A stretch of DNA of 64,000 nucleotides from RBG-13-51-18 sp050014095 (GCA_050014095.1 JBEKDZ010000003.1:186001-250000), one strand, 5' to 3'; numbered from the stretch's first letter, positions 51,902-61,374 are shown. Translations and numbers: made by a program. The notes: generated from the letters alone by a model not told the origin.

Positions 51902-51937
51902 GGGGGTTAAGTGCGCGCTAGAAACTAGGCAGAAATT

Positions 51938-52552
51938 TTGGATATAAGCTGTATTATTCTGGCTGGTGGAAAAAGTACCCGCTTCGGACATGACAAGGTT
52001 TCAGAAAGAATCGGTAACACAAGCCTACTTGAACAGGTAATATCCCACGTAGACCCCATTTGTAAAGATATTATTATTGTTACAGCGAAAGGGAGAACTT
52101 TCGCCCAGTTGGCGAATCACCCAAAGATTAAAATAACGAATGACATTCTCCCGGGACGAGGCTCTTTGGGTGGCATATATACCGGACTAGTAAAATCAGA
52201 ATCCTTTTATAACCTTGTTGTGGCTGCAGATATGCCTTTTTTAAACGAGCCTTTATTACGCTACATGATTGAGGTTGCTGATGGCTACGACTTTATACTA
52301 CCGCGAATCGACAATATGTATGAACCGCTGCATGCCATCTATTCCCGGAACTGTATCAGTCCCATTAAATCCGTATTAGAACAAGGTAAAAAGGTTATCA
52401 TCGAGCTTTTTAACTACGTCAAGGTGAGGTTCGTCGAGGCTAAGGAAATCGATAAGTACGACCCGAAGCATATAAGCTTTTTCAACATCAATACCAGAGC
52501 AGATATGAAGCGAGCAAAAGAGATAATTGGCGAAGGAGTAAAGGAATGCTAA
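51938..52552 (+). CDS. mobA: Molybdenum cofactor guanylyltransferase-like protein
   Basis: A 204-residue nucleotidyltransferase. ILAGGKSTRFGHDK is the MobA nucleotide motif, with GSLGGIYTGL and AADMPFL further on. It joins GMP to molybdopterin to make the guanine dinucleotide form needed by DMSO-reductase-family enzymes such as the one at 5281-7788. The start is TTG with a weak ribosome site. It overlaps moeA by 7 bases. Cytidylyltransferase MocA is an alternative but the cofactor need fits MobA. Confidence 0.85.
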   Translation: MDISCIILAGGKSTRFGHDKVSERIGNTSLLEQVISHVDPICKDIIIVTAKGRTFAQLANHPKIKITNDILPGRGSLGGIYTGLVKSESFYNLVVAADMPFLNEPLLRYMIEVADGYDFILPRIDNMYEPLHAIYSRNCISPIKSVLEQGKKVIIELFNYVKVRFVEAKEIDKYDPKHISFFNINTRADMKRAKEIIGEGVKEC

Positions 52553-53826
52553 GCGTTGAAGAGGCTCTCCAGAAGATATTAAGCGAGGTAAATGCACTCG
52601 AGGCAGAGTCCGTCCCTATCATGGAATCGCTGGGACAGGTTCTCGCCGAGGATATCATCTCCGATATCAATGTGCCGCCGCTGGACAATTCCGCCTTCGA
52701 CGGTTACGCCGTGCGTTCGGAGGATACCAAGGGGGCGAGTGAAAAAACGCCTAAAACCTTTAAGGTAATCGATACGGTCATTGCCGGCGACATTTCTAAG
52801 AAAGAAGTCGTGTTGGGCACAGCTATCCGTATTATGACCGGCGCGCCGATTCCGCCGGGGGCAGATAGCGTCGTGCAGTTCGAGGATACCGACGATCCCA
52901 AGAATAAAGACACCTCCTCTAACCAATCCCCCGGACAAGTGAACATTTTTGCCGAGACTAAAACAGACCAGAGCATCCGGCATGCCGGCGAAAATATTAC
53001 CCGAGGCAAGATAGTTTTAAAGAAAGGAACCGTTATCCGGCCGGCGGAAATAGGCTTGGTGGCATCAATGGGGCGCAGCCGGCTTGAGGTTATCCGGCGC
53101 CCGGTAGTGGCGGTGCTTTCCACCGGCAACGAACTGGTGGAAATCGATAAACCGCTGACCGAGGGCAAGATATACGATAGCAACATTTACAGCATTGCAG
53201 GTTTGGTCAAGCGTTATGGATGTGTCCCTAAAATCCTGGGAATAGCCCGCGATAATGAAAAGGACCTGGTAAAGAAACTACAACAGGCGCAGGACACGGA
53301 TATGCTGTTAACGACCGGTGGGGTTTCTATGGGCGATTACGACTTGGTAAAGGATATTCTAGCCAGAGACGGCAAGATGGTTTTTTGGAAAGTGCGGGTC
53401 AAGCCAGGGAAACCATTAGCCTTCGGGAAGATAAAAGGCAAAGATAAACAGGGCAAGGTCAAAAGCATACCCCACCTCGGGCTGCCCGGTAACGCCGCTA
53501 GCTGCATGGTTAGCTTCGAATTGTTCGTACGGCCGGCGCTGCTAAAGATGATGGGCAAAAGTAACCTGGTGAAACCCACCGTGGAAGCGATTATCGAAAA
53601 TACCGTGAAAAACGATGCTGGCAGGCGCATTTACGACCGGGCGATTATCCAGAAGCGCGACGGTCACTATTATGCCAGATTGACCGGCCCGCAAGGCTCG
53701 GGAATCCTTACGTCCATGAGTCTAGCGAACGGGCTGGTGCTTATCCCGGAAGAAGTAGAGCAGGTAAACAAAGGCGATACCGTCCAGGCGTTGATGCTGG
53801 ACTGGAATGAAGAAGTAAATATTTAA
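52546..53826 (+). CDS. moeA: Molybdopterin molybdenumtransferase
   Basis: MoeA inserts molybdenum into the activated pterin. The 426-residue protein has all four MoeA regions: VPPLDNSAFDGYAV, TGAPIPPGADSVVQFED, GLVASMGRSRLEVIRRPVVAVLSTGNELVE, then TTGGVSMGDYDLVKDIL and the GLPGNAASCMVSFELFV loop. AAGGAGTAAAGGA lies before ATG 52546, inside mobA, so the genes are coupled. Confidence 0.94.
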   Translation: MLSVEEALQKILSEVNALEAESVPIMESLGQVLAEDIISDINVPPLDNSAFDGYAVRSEDTKGASEKTPKTFKVIDTVIAGDISKKEVVLGTAIRIMTGAPIPPGADSVVQFEDTDDPKNKDTSSNQSPGQVNIFAETKTDQSIRHAGENITRGKIVLKKGTVIRPAEIGLVASMGRSRLEVIRRPVVAVLSTGNELVEIDKPLTEGKIYDSNIYSIAGLVKRYGCVPKILGIARDNEKDLVKKLQQAQDTDMLLTTGGVSMGDYDLVKDILARDGKMVFWKVRVKPGKPLAFGKIKGKDKQGKVKSIPHLGLPGNAASCMVSFELFVRPALLKMMGKSNLVKPTVEAIIENTVKNDAGRRIYDRAIIQKRDGHYYARLTGPQGSGILTSMSLANGLVLIPEEVEQVNKGDTVQALMLDWNEEVNI

Positions 53827-53835
53827 TAGTAGCTA

Positions 53836-54486
53836 ATGAATATGCGGTCGATAATATCTTTCGTCGGCAAATCCAGTGCGGGTAAGACGACCCTGCTGGA
53901 AAAAATAATCGCCGAACTTAAAAAGCGGGGACATAAGGTGGCTATCGTCAAGCATTCGCACCATAAAGACGACCTGGATACCGCCGCCAAAGATACCTGG
54001 CGTTTTACCAAGGCAGGCAGCGAGCTTTCCGCCATCAATTCGCTGGACCACCTGGCGATTTACCGGCGTATGGATAGCTTCTTCGACCCGCAGGATATTG
54101 CTAATTACGTACTGTGGGACTTCGATATTATTTTGACCGAAGGCTTCAAGGGCAGCAGCTATCCCAAGATAGAAGTGCACCGTAGCGAACAGGGTGGTGA
54201 ATTATTGACCGACCCCAAGTTTCTACTGGCGGTAGTCACCGATAAACCGCTGAAGGTGGATGTGCCGCAGTTTTCCCACGATGATATTGCCGGCATAGCC
54301 GATATCATAGAAAAGACGATGGCTAAACAAAACGGCGAAACGGAGCTGGAGCTGGTTATCAACGGCAAACATGAGACTATCAGCCCTTCTCTGAAAGACC
54401 TATTGACCCGTACCTTCTCTGCCATGATACCGCAGAACAACGGCGAAATTAAAAACCTGCATATCTCCATGAGGAGGAAGCATTGA
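53836..54486 (+). CDS. mobB: MobB-like GTP-binding protein with C-terminal extension
   Basis: A 216-residue protein. The N-terminal 160 residues are MobB: IISFVGKSSAGKTTLLEKII (Walker A), VAIVKHSHHKDDLDTAAKDTWRF, and LTEGFKGSSYPKIEVHR. The last 50 residues (ELELVINGKHETISPSLKDLLTRTFSAMIP) are an extra tail that resembles a small ligand domain found in some MobB fusions. MobB helps load Moco enzymes with the guanine dinucleotide form. 9 bases after moeA; overlaps the next gene by 4 bases. Confidence 0.9.
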   Translation: MNMRSIISFVGKSSAGKTTLLEKIIAELKKRGHKVAIVKHSHHKDDLDTAAKDTWRFTKAGSELSAINSLDHLAIYRRMDSFFDPQDIANYVLWDFDIILTEGFKGSSYPKIEVHRSEQGGELLTDPKFLLAVVTDKPLKVDVPQFSHDDIAGIADIIEKTMAKQNGETELELVINGKHETISPSLKDLLTRTFSAMIPQNNGEIKNLHISMRRKH

Positions 54487-55214
54487 TTTTCGATACCTCG
54501 AATTTTGTATTTAAAGTACCATCGGTGGTAGCGAGGGCGCGGCGTGTCCTGATAAAGCCCAGTGCGTCTTACCCGTTGCCGTATCCGGTTACCACCAGCG
54601 CCGATATGCTGGCAGCCATCATCTCCAGCATCCGGAGAGTGAGCGATGCCGATATCATCCTGCTGGAAGGCACCCCGGATGGCATACCTACCCGACCGAT
54701 TTACCAGGCGCTGGGGTATAATTTCCCGCGGGTATTGACGCTGGATGTTAAGGACTGCATCTTTGTGGAAGTGGATAATCCCCTGCCTAAACCCTTCGCC
54801 GTGCCTACCTTCTGGGTGCCTAATGTGATATTATCCAGCGACTACCTGATTACAGTCGCGCCGCTAAAGACATACAACAGCTCGGGGAGCTTTACTATCC
54901 CCAACCTGCTTTCGCTCCTGCCGAGCAGCAAGTATAGCGGGGATACGCCGGGAGGGTGGGAAAATCTCTACGGCCTGGGCATCGATAAAGTGCTGGCTGA
55001 CCTCTATTTTACCCTCCCCTTCGACCTGGGAATTATCGAGGCGAAACAAAAATTCGCAGTCAAGGAAGACCCCAACGAAGGCGATATCGAAGATTATGAT
55101 AAGATATTTATCGGCGAGCCTTATGATACCGACCGTGAGGTTGCGGATACGCTGGGACTAAAAATCAACTATCTTGACCTGATAAAATCAGCCAAGGTTG
55201 AACTTCAAGCCTAA
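54483..55214 (+). CDS. DUF362-like protein
   Basis: A 243-residue protein starting TTG, coupled to mobB by a 4-base overlap. It reads like DUF362 domain proteins: VLIKPSASYPLPYPVTTSADMLAAIISSIRR, then DADIILLEG, LSSDYLITVAPLKTY, and ends with VADTLGLKI. The ferredoxin part of longer DUF362 proteins is missing. Its place at the end of a Moco run suggests a link to cofactor or enzyme maturation, which is inference. Confidence 0.7.
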   Translation: MIFDTSNFVFKVPSVVARARRVLIKPSASYPLPYPVTTSADMLAAIISSIRRVSDADIILLEGTPDGIPTRPIYQALGYNFPRVLTLDVKDCIFVEVDNPLPKPFAVPTFWVPNVILSSDYLITVAPLKTYNSSGSFTIPNLLSLLPSSKYSGDTPGGWENLYGLGIDKVLADLYFTLPFDLGIIEAKQKFAVKEDPNEGDIEDYDKIFIGEPYDTDREVADTLGLKINYLDLIKSAKVELQA

Positions 55215-55228
55215 CCCTTACCGGACTT

Positions 55229-55513
55229 TTACCTGATACGAAAATTGGCAAAGCTGCCAGTATATTCCCCCCAGGTGGTGATGATATCCTTCACGCTGGC
55301 GGCCGGCGGACCGACCTTAAGATATTCCAACAATTTTTCCAGATTGGGCTTATCTCCCTCTGCCATGACCTCCACCAAATTGCCGGGACGGTTACGCACG
55401 TAACCGGTCAGACTCAATTGTAAAGCCCGCTCTTCAACTGAAGTTCGGAAAAAGACACCCTGTACACGACCTTGAATGGTCGCATGAAACGACGCCTTTT
55501 CATCCATCAGCAT
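55229..55513 (-). CDS. acyP: Acylphosphatase
   Basis: A 94-residue acylphosphatase. GRVQGVFFRTSVEERA contains the catalytic arginine, and GYVRNRPGNLVEVMAEG the catalytic asparagine. The alternative ATG at 55507 has GGGTGA before it. It converges with the DUF362-like gene with only 14 bases between stops. Confidence 0.93.
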   Translation of the reverse strand: MLMDEKASFHATIQGRVQGVFFRTSVEERALQLSLTGYVRNRPGNLVEVMAEGDKPNLEKLLEYLKVGPPAASVKDIITTWGEYTGSFANFRIR

Positions 55514-55546
55514 TCACCCATAACTTCCGCTCTTATCACGGAAGAA

Positions 55547-55693
55547 CTATTCCTCATCCTCCTGCGGCTTTCTTTTCTTTCTAATGACTTCGACCTCTGC
55601 CGGCGGCGCCGTCATGGAAATAGGGGCTATTTTCTTGAGGTCTTTTTTAGTCTTCTTCTTTTCTCGATGAGAATAATCTCCTTGTCTGCCCAT
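55547..55693 (-). CDS. Small highly charged protein (48 aa)
   Basis: ATG 55693 has GAGGTGAT in front of it. The product starts GRQGDYSHREKKKTKKDLKK and ends RKKRKPQEDEE: about half of its residues are charged, with a Pro/Ala-rich middle. I believe similar short proteins occur in Dehalococcoidia, but I cannot check. It may bind RNA or the ribosome. It lies between acyP and rnc on the same strand, 33 bases upstream of the acyP start, so all may share a transcript. Confidence 0.7.
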   Translation of the reverse strand: MGRQGDYSHREKKKTKKDLKKIAPISMTAPPAEVEVIRKKRKPQEDEE

Positions 55694-55750
55694 AATAATC
55701 ACCTCGCTAAGGTATTTTAGATATTCTCGATGCAGTTTACCAAATATAAT

Positions 55751-56452
55751 TTACTTCGTAAAGTCCATGTTAAGCGCTGCCAGCGTCAGATGGGCAGCTT
55801 CTGTTTCGGCGATTTTTTTACTCTTGCCAGTGCCTCTGCCCATTGACTTTCCATTTATGACTACCTCAACCATAAACACTTTATCATGGTCAGGACCTGT
55901 TTCCGAAACCAGGCGATATACCGGCGCCGACTGATACCTCGACTGCGTTAGCTCCTGGAGTTTCGATTTATATTCGATGTCAGCGCCCCGGCTGGTCAGC
56001 TTTTTCCACTCTTCAGCGAGAAGTCTGTTAACTACAGCCCCGGCGGTGTCGATACCCTGGTCGAGATATATCGCCGCGATAACAGCCTCCAGCGCTCCCG
56101 CCAGGTTAGGCGCTTTATTGCGTCCTCCGCTCGTTTCCTCCCCTTTGCCCATATATAAAAAGTCACCTAGTTTGATTTTGCCGGCGATATGAGATAGGGT
56201 ATCGCGTCGCACCAGGGTCGCCCGGGCTTTGGTCATTTCACCTTCGGTTAAATCAGGGAAATCCTGATACAGTCTATCGGCGACGATAAAATCCAGGACA
56301 GCATCACCGAGGAACTCCAGTCTTTCATTGTGGCTAATAGGACCGGCGGGGTTTTCGTTGATATAGGAGCTATGCACCAGCGCCTGCTCTAGCAACGCAG
56401 GTTGGCTAAAAGAGACCCCCAGGATTTTCTGCAGTTCAGCAATATCAGGCAC
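55751..56452 (-). CDS. rnc: Ribonuclease III
   Basis: A 233-residue double-strand-specific RNase. The catalytic signature HNERLEFLGDAVLDFIVADRLY is intact, the second acidic residues lie in GALEAVIAAIYLDQG, and the C-terminal double-stranded RNA-binding domain (residues 160-230; YKSKLQELTQSRY, GTGKSKKIAETEAA) is complete. Confidence 0.96.
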   Translation of the reverse strand: MPDIAELQKILGVSFSQPALLEQALVHSSYINENPAGPISHNERLEFLGDAVLDFIVADRLYQDFPDLTEGEMTKARATLVRRDTLSHIAGKIKLGDFLYMGKGEETSGGRNKAPNLAGALEAVIAAIYLDQGIDTAGAVVNRLLAEEWKKLTSRGADIEYKSKLQELTQSRYQSAPVYRLVSETGPDHDKVFMVEVVINGKSMGRGTGKSKKIAETEAAHLTLAALNMDFTK

Positions 56453-56518
56453 GTTCTAATCCCCTTTCTCGTAATAACAATAGACCGTTGGGAATAGAGT
56501 GTCAATAGGCACAGATTA

Positions 56519-56547
56519 TTGTTTCCAGCCAATCTACGTGTTATAAT
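56519..56547 (+). promoter_or_regulatory. tRNA-Gln promoter
   Basis: TTGTTT (56519-56524), a 17-base spacer and a perfect TATAAT (56542-56547) end 11 bases before the tRNA 5' end. Confidence 0.7.
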
Positions 56548-56558
56548 TTACGTGTCGC

Positions 56559-56632
56559 TGGGGAGTCGTCTAGTGGTAGGACAGCAGACTCTGGATCTGT
56601 ATGCGAAGGTTCGACTCCTTCCTCCCCAGCCA
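56559..56632 (+). tRNA. tRNA-Gln (CTG)
   Basis: Acceptor TGGGGAG pairs with CTCCCCA. The anticodon stem GCAGA/TCTGT holds CTCTGGA, anticodon CTG. T arm GAAGG-TTCGACT-CCTTC. Discriminator G and encoded CCA. Confidence 0.95.
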
Positions 56633-56727
56633 TTCAAGACGCTTCAGTTTACACGCTAATTCCACAAGGTTATAATATATAGCAGTGTATTCTTTTTATT
56701 CCATGAGTAATTAAGGGATTATTTGTG

Positions 56728-59700
56728 ATGAAAATAGGCATTGATATCGGCTCGGTCACGGCGAAGGCTGTAGTTTTTGATGATGCCGATAATATATTAG
56801 AGTCAAGATACATCCGCACCATGGGACAGCCTATTGAGACTGCTCTTGTTATTCTTGAAGACTTATTAACCAAATATCCAACCGCCAATTTCAATTCTGC
56901 GGCAGCTACCGGCACGGGAGGACAGCTCATTGCTACCCTGCTGAACATACCTTTCGTTAACGAAATTACCGCGCAGGCTGCCGGAACAGCCCGCTTCCAT
57001 CCGGAAGTCCAAACCATTCTGGAAATAGGCGGCGAGGATTCAAAGCTTATCGTCCTGCAAAAAGAGTCCGGTGAAGCTTTGCCTAAGGTTATCGATTTCG
57101 CTATCAATGGCGTCTGTGCCGCCGGCACCGGCTCCTTCCTCGACCAGCAGGCTTCCCGTATGGGCATCCCTATCGAAGAGTTTGGCGAAGTAGCTTTAAG
57201 GTCGGAACACCCCCCTCGTGTCGCCGGCCGCTGCAGCGTCTTCGCGAAAAGCGATATGATTCACCTCCAGCAGGTTGGCACACCCGTGCATGACATTGTC
57301 GCCGGCTTATGTTTCGCCATGATACGTAATTTTAAGGGACAGGTTATCCGTGGGCGTGACCTGGGTAAACCCATCGCTTTCCAGGGTGGTGTTGCCGCCA
57401 ATAAAGGTATCCGGCGCGCCCTGTTGGAGGTCCTTGAACTAGAGGAAAAGGACTTAATCACACCAGAGCATTTTGCCGTCCTCGGCGCGGCTGGCGCCGC
57501 ATTAGTAAGCAAGGAAAGCTCGCTGCCCACTGACACTATCCAGCGTCTGAAAGACCACATTAGCAGACACGATTATAAGTTCGTCACCATGTCGCCTTTA
57601 AAGGGCGATAACTATCCTATAGATATCGAGTCGGTAAAATTGGATACCGATAAACCCATCGAAGCTTATGTCGGTGTGGATATCGGCTCCATCAGCACCA
57701 ACGTCGTCGTTATCGACCGGGAGAATAGGGTGCTAGCCAGACGTTACCTGATGACAGCCAGTCGCCCTATCGAAGCCGTTAAGCAAGGGCTTCTTGAGGT
57801 TGGCAAAGAGCTGGGGAACAAAGTCATTATTAAAGGCACCGGTTCCACCGGCTCCGGACGGTATATGACCGGCGAGTTCTTCGGCGCCGATGTCATCCAT
57901 AATGAAATTACTAGCCACGCCAAAGCCGCTTCATTCGTCTGCCCGAATGTCGCTACCATCTTTGAAATCGGCGGGCAGGACGCTAAATACATCAGCCTTC
58001 AAAATGGCACGATTATCGACTTCGCCATGAACAAAGTTTGCGCCGCCGGCACTGGTTCCTTCCTGGAAGAGCAGGCGGAGAAGCTGGGTATCAATATCAA
58101 AGAGGAGTTCGGGCAGCTGGGACTGGCTTCCAAACAGCCGCTGGACCTAGGCGAGCGGTGCACCGTTTTCATGGAAAACCAGCAGAACTACTGCAAGCAA
58201 AGGGGTGCCGCCAAGGAAGACCTGGTGGCGGGGCTGGCTTATTCCGTGGTAAAAAACTACCTGACCAAGGTCGTCGAGGACCGCAAAATCGGCGACCATA
58301 TTTTGTTCCAGGGGGGCACTGCCTTCAACCGCGCCGTTAAAGCCGCCTTCGAGGCGGTGCTGGGCAAGAAAATCACCGTGCCGCCCCAGCATGATATCCT
58401 CGGGGCTATCGGCGTCGCGATGCTGGCGAAAGACGAGATGGAAGCGAGCGGTAAAAAGACTTGCTTCCGCGGCTTCGACCTTGCCAGTCGTAATTATGAG
58501 CTATCATCCTTCGAATGCCAGAGCTGCTCTAACCGATGCGAAATCCACAAGGTTGTCTTCGAGGGAGAGCAGCCGCTTTTCTACGGCTCCCGCTGCGGCA
58601 AGTGGGATAGCACAGAAAAGAAAGAGAAACGGCAGTCCTCCAAAATACCGCGCCTTTTCGAAGAACGCGCGCAGGCTTTGCTTAACACCTACGCCAAAGA
58701 TAAACCGGATAAACCTAACGGCAAGACCGTCGGTATCCCCCGCGTCTTGTTCTTCCATGAGCTTTTCCCTCTCTGGAAAGGCTTTTTCACCGAGCTTGGC
58801 TTCCAGGTAGTCCTCTCCGACCCTACCAATCGGCATATCATCCGGCAGGGGGTAGAGAATATCGTCGAAGAGCCGTGCCTGCCTATCAAGCTGGCGCACG
58901 GGCACATGCTTAATCTGCTGGAAAAGAAACCAGACTTTATCTTCATGCCGGTGCAGTGCACCATGGAAAAACTCTCTGAAGATTTCAAAAAGTCCTGGAA
59001 CTGCCCATTAACACAGAGTCTGCCCTACCTCATGCTTAGCTCAACGCATATCAAAGAAGCACTGGAAGATGCCGCGGATAAACCAAAGCTGCTGCAGCCG
59101 GTCTTCCATCCCGACCGCGGCCGTAAATGGCTGAAAAAGAACTTAAGGGACACTGCTCGCAGTGTCGGGATTACGTCCCGCGTGCTGATAGAGAAAGCTA
59201 TCCAAGCCGGGCTTGATGCCCACGACGCATTTAGCCAGTGGCAAAGCAAGCGCGGGGAAGAAATCCTCTTGCAGCTTAAACCCGATGAAAAAGCAATCGT
59301 CGTCATCGGTAGGGCATATAATACCTACGATGAAGCCATGACCCTGGATATCCCAGGAAAATTGCGGGATATGAATATACTGGCAATACCGCTGGATTTC
59401 CTGCCGCTGCAGTCGCTGGCGGGAGAGGTCATTAAAGCCCACCCCAATATGTACTGGAAGGCGGGACAAAAAATATTAGGTGCTGCCAGGATGATTGCTA
59501 ATGACCGCCGCCTCTTCGGACTGTATGTCACGAACTTCAACTGCGGGCCGGATTCATATCTGGTTAAATTTTTCAGCAAAGAGACCGAGGGTAAGCCCTT
59601 CCTGACGATAGAAATCGACGAGCATTCCGCCGATGCCGGCATCATCACGCGGTGCGAAGCTTTTATCGACACCATCCGCAACGCCAGGACACAGGGCATC

Positions 59701-60942
59701 AGTAAACAAATACCACTCATCAGCATCTCGTCCAATCACACCAACGAGCGTATCGTCTATATCCCTTACATGATAGATCACGGGTATATCCTGGCCGCCG
59801 CCATGCGACACGGGGGCGTTAATGCCCAGCCGCTGCCGGAGTCCGACCAAATGACGCTGGAAATCGGGCGGAAATACACGACGGGCAAGGAATGCTACCC
59901 GAGTATCATCACCACCGGCGATATCGTGAAAAAGACCATGGCGCCGGACTTCGACCCGGAAAAATCTGCTTTCTTCATGCCGGCGGCGAGCGGACCCTGC
60001 CGCTTCGGGCAATATAACCGACTACACCGGCTGATACTCGATGAGCTGGGACTACAAAATGTGCCTGTCCTCGTCTTCGACCAGACGGGCGGCTACCACC
60101 GGGACATGATATCTATGGGCAAAGGCTTCCGCCTCAACGCCTGGAAGGGCTTTATCGTCCTTGACTCTATGCAGAAAATGGCGCTGGAGAGGCGACCTTA
60201 TGAGGTCAATAGAGGCGAAATCGACGCCGTCTATAAGGAGTGGCTGGAAAAGCTCATTAAAAACGTGGGGCAGCACGTAAATGTGCTGGAAAAACTCTCT
60301 AAAGATGCCCGTGACGCCTTCGAGGCGGTGAAGATAGATGCCAGCTCGCGTAAGCCGCGTATCGGCATCGTGGGGGAGATATTCGTGCGGAGCAACTACT
60401 TCGCTAACGATAGACTTATCCAAAAGCTGGAGGCATTGGGAGCGCAGTGCGGTGTGCCGCCCATCGAGGAGTGGTTCGACTATATAGACTTCGAGCGGGA
60501 ATTCCGCTATGGCAAGCACATCGAGGGCGGCTGGAAAGACTGGACGATGCAGAAACTGACGGAAATCGTCATGGAGACGACCGTCGAGCGCTTAAGAAGG
60601 CAGTTCGATAAGTCCATCGAGTCGTTCGCGCGAGAACTGCCGATGCATGATATCGTCGTCAAAGGACATAAGTACCTGACGCCAGCGGTGGAGGGCGAGG
60701 CAATCTTAAGCATGGGGCGCGTGGTGGAGTACGCGGAGCACGGCTACGACGGGATTGTGAACATCATACCCTTCGGGTGCATGCCGGGGACCATCGTGAG
60801 TCTGCTGCTGCACCAGTTCCGCCAGGATTACGGGCTGCCCGTGCTGAACGTGGTGGTGGAGGGGACTAAAGACCCCGGCGAGGCGATACGCTTCGAGGCG
60901 TTCATCCAGCAGGCGAGAGAGCACCTACTTAAGCGTAAGTAA
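56728..60942 (+). CDS. Acyl-CoA dehydratase activase-related protein, very long
   Basis: A 1404-residue protein of the BadF/BadG/BcrA/HgdC ATPase class. Two ASKHA ATPase domains lie in tandem: residues about 2-265 (IGIDIGSVTAKAVVFD) and 310-575 (YVGVDIGSISTNVVVID). Each has the motif with the bridging cysteine of the 4Fe-4S cluster (CAAGTGSFL). A Cys-rich linker (CQSCSNRC) follows, then a DUF2229-like part (about 665-880) and a C-terminal region like HgdB/BcrC-type subunits (about 900-1400; FMPAASGPCRFGQYNRL). Known activators inject an electron into 2-hydroxyacyl-CoA dehydratases or benzoyl-CoA reductase. Here activator and acceptor-like parts may sit in one chain. Single gene; the substrate is unknown. 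Confidence 0.88.
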   Translation: MKIGIDIGSVTAKAVVFDDADNILESRYIRTMGQPIETALVILEDLLTKYPTANFNSAAATGTGGQLIATLLNIPFVNEITAQAAGTARFHPEVQTILEIGGEDSKLIVLQKESGEALPKVIDFAINGVCAAGTGSFLDQQASRMGIPIEEFGEVALRSEHPPRVAGRCSVFAKSDMIHLQQVGTPVHDIVAGLCFAMIRNFKGQVIRGRDLGKPIAFQGGVAANKGIRRALLEVLELEEKDLITPEHFAVLGAAGAALVSKESSLPTDTIQRLKDHISRHDYKFVTMSPLKGDNYPIDIESVKLDTDKPIEAYVGVDIGSISTNVVVIDRENRVLARRYLMTASRPIEAVKQGLLEVGKELGNKVIIKGTGSTGSGRYMTGEFFGADVIHNEITSHAKAASFVCPNVATIFEIGGQDAKYISLQNGTIIDFAMNKVCAAGTGSFLEEQAEKLGINIKEEFGQLGLASKQPLDLGERCTVFMENQQNYCKQRGAAKEDLVAGLAYSVVKNYLTKVVEDRKIGDHILFQGGTAFNRAVKAAFEAVLGKKITVPPQHDILGAIGVAMLAKDEMEASGKKTCFRGFDLASRNYELSSFECQSCSNRCEIHKVVFEGEQPLFYGSRCGKWDSTEKKEKRQSSKIPRLFEERAQALLNTYAKDKPDKPNGKTVGIPRVLFFHELFPLWKGFFTELGFQVVLSDPTNRHIIRQGVENIVEEPCLPIKLAHGHMLNLLEKKPDFIFMPVQCTMEKLSEDFKKSWNCPLTQSLPYLMLSSTHIKEALEDAADKPKLLQPVFHPDRGRKWLKKNLRDTARSVGITSRVLIEKAIQAGLDAHDAFSQWQSKRGEEILLQLKPDEKAIVVIGRAYNTYDEAMTLDIPGKLRDMNILAIPLDFLPLQSLAGEVIKAHPNMYWKAGQKILGAARMIANDRRLFGLYVTNFNCGPDSYLVKFFSKETEGKPFLTIEIDEHSADAGIITRCEAFIDTIRNARTQGISKQIPLISISSNHTNERIVYIPYMIDHGYILAAAMRHGGVNAQPLPESDQMTLEIGRKYTTGKECYPSIITTGDIVKKTMAPDFDPEKSAFFMPAASGPCRFGQYNRLHRLILDELGLQNVPVLVFDQTGGYHRDMISMGKGFRLNAWKGFIVLDSMQKMALERRPYEVNRGEIDAVYKEWLEKLIKNVGQHVNVLEKLSKDARDAFEAVKIDASSRKPRIGIVGEIFVRSNYFANDRLIQKLEALGAQCGVPPIEEWFDYIDFEREFRYGKHIEGGWKDWTMQKLTEIVMETTVERLRRQFDKSIESFARELPMHDIVVKGHKYLTPAVEGEAILSMGRVVEYAEHGYDGIVNIIPFGCMPGTIVSLLLHQFRQDYGLPVLNVVVEGTKDPGEAIRFEAFIQQAREHLLKRK

Positions 60943-60962
60943 GAAACACTTAAGAGTTAACC

Positions 60963-60999
60963 TCTCCCTTTTGTAAAGGGAGACGGAGAGGGTTTTTAG
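60963..60999. repeat. Short palindromic repeat (CTCCCTTT type)
   Basis: CTCTCCCTTTTGTAAAGGGAGACGG then GAGAGGG and a T run. The hairpin CTCCCTTT/AAAGGGAG with trailing T could end the activase transcript. Similar stretches lie at 61375-61415 and 61472-61508. Confidence 0.5.
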
Positions 61000-61015
61000 G
61001 AAATAGAGAGTTTTT

Positions 61016-61366
61016 ATGCACCCATATAATCCCAAACTAAAGCAACTGTCCCAAGAACTTAGAAAAAATATGACCGATGCTGAAAAACTGCTGTGGTCTA
61101 AGCTTAGAATAAAACAGCTTAAAGGTTTGATGTTCTCACGTCAAAAGCCTTTAGGCGAATATATCGCCGACTTTTATTGCCACCAAGCAAAGCTGGTGAT
61201 TGAAGTCGATGGCGGTCAGCACTTTTCCGATGATTCTATTAAATACGATAAAATCAGAGATGAGTTCATAGGTAGTATGGGGTTGACGGTGCTAAGATTC
61301 ACAAATAACGACGTGTTGAATAATATTGACGGTGTTATTGAAGTAATTGAGAGAAATCTCCCTTAA
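61016..61366 (+). CDS. DUF559/Vsr-like endonuclease-fold protein
   Basis: A 116-residue protein with the DUF559 pattern: LRKNMTDAEKLLWSKLR, FSRQKPLGEYIADFYCHQAKLVIEVDGGQH and a final helix. The E-x-D-G-x-x-H motif (EVDGGQHF) and the D in YIADF match the active site of Vsr-like nucleases. Such genes are common among dispersed repeats. It is flanked on both sides by short CTCCC palindromes, suggesting an inserted unit. Function unknown. Confidence 0.85.
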   Translation: MHPYNPKLKQLSQELRKNMTDAEKLLWSKLRIKQLKGLMFSRQKPLGEYIADFYCHQAKLVIEVDGGQHFSDDSIKYDKIRDEFIGSMGLTVLRFTNNDVLNNIDGVIEVIERNLP

Positions 61367-61374
61367 TTACTAAA

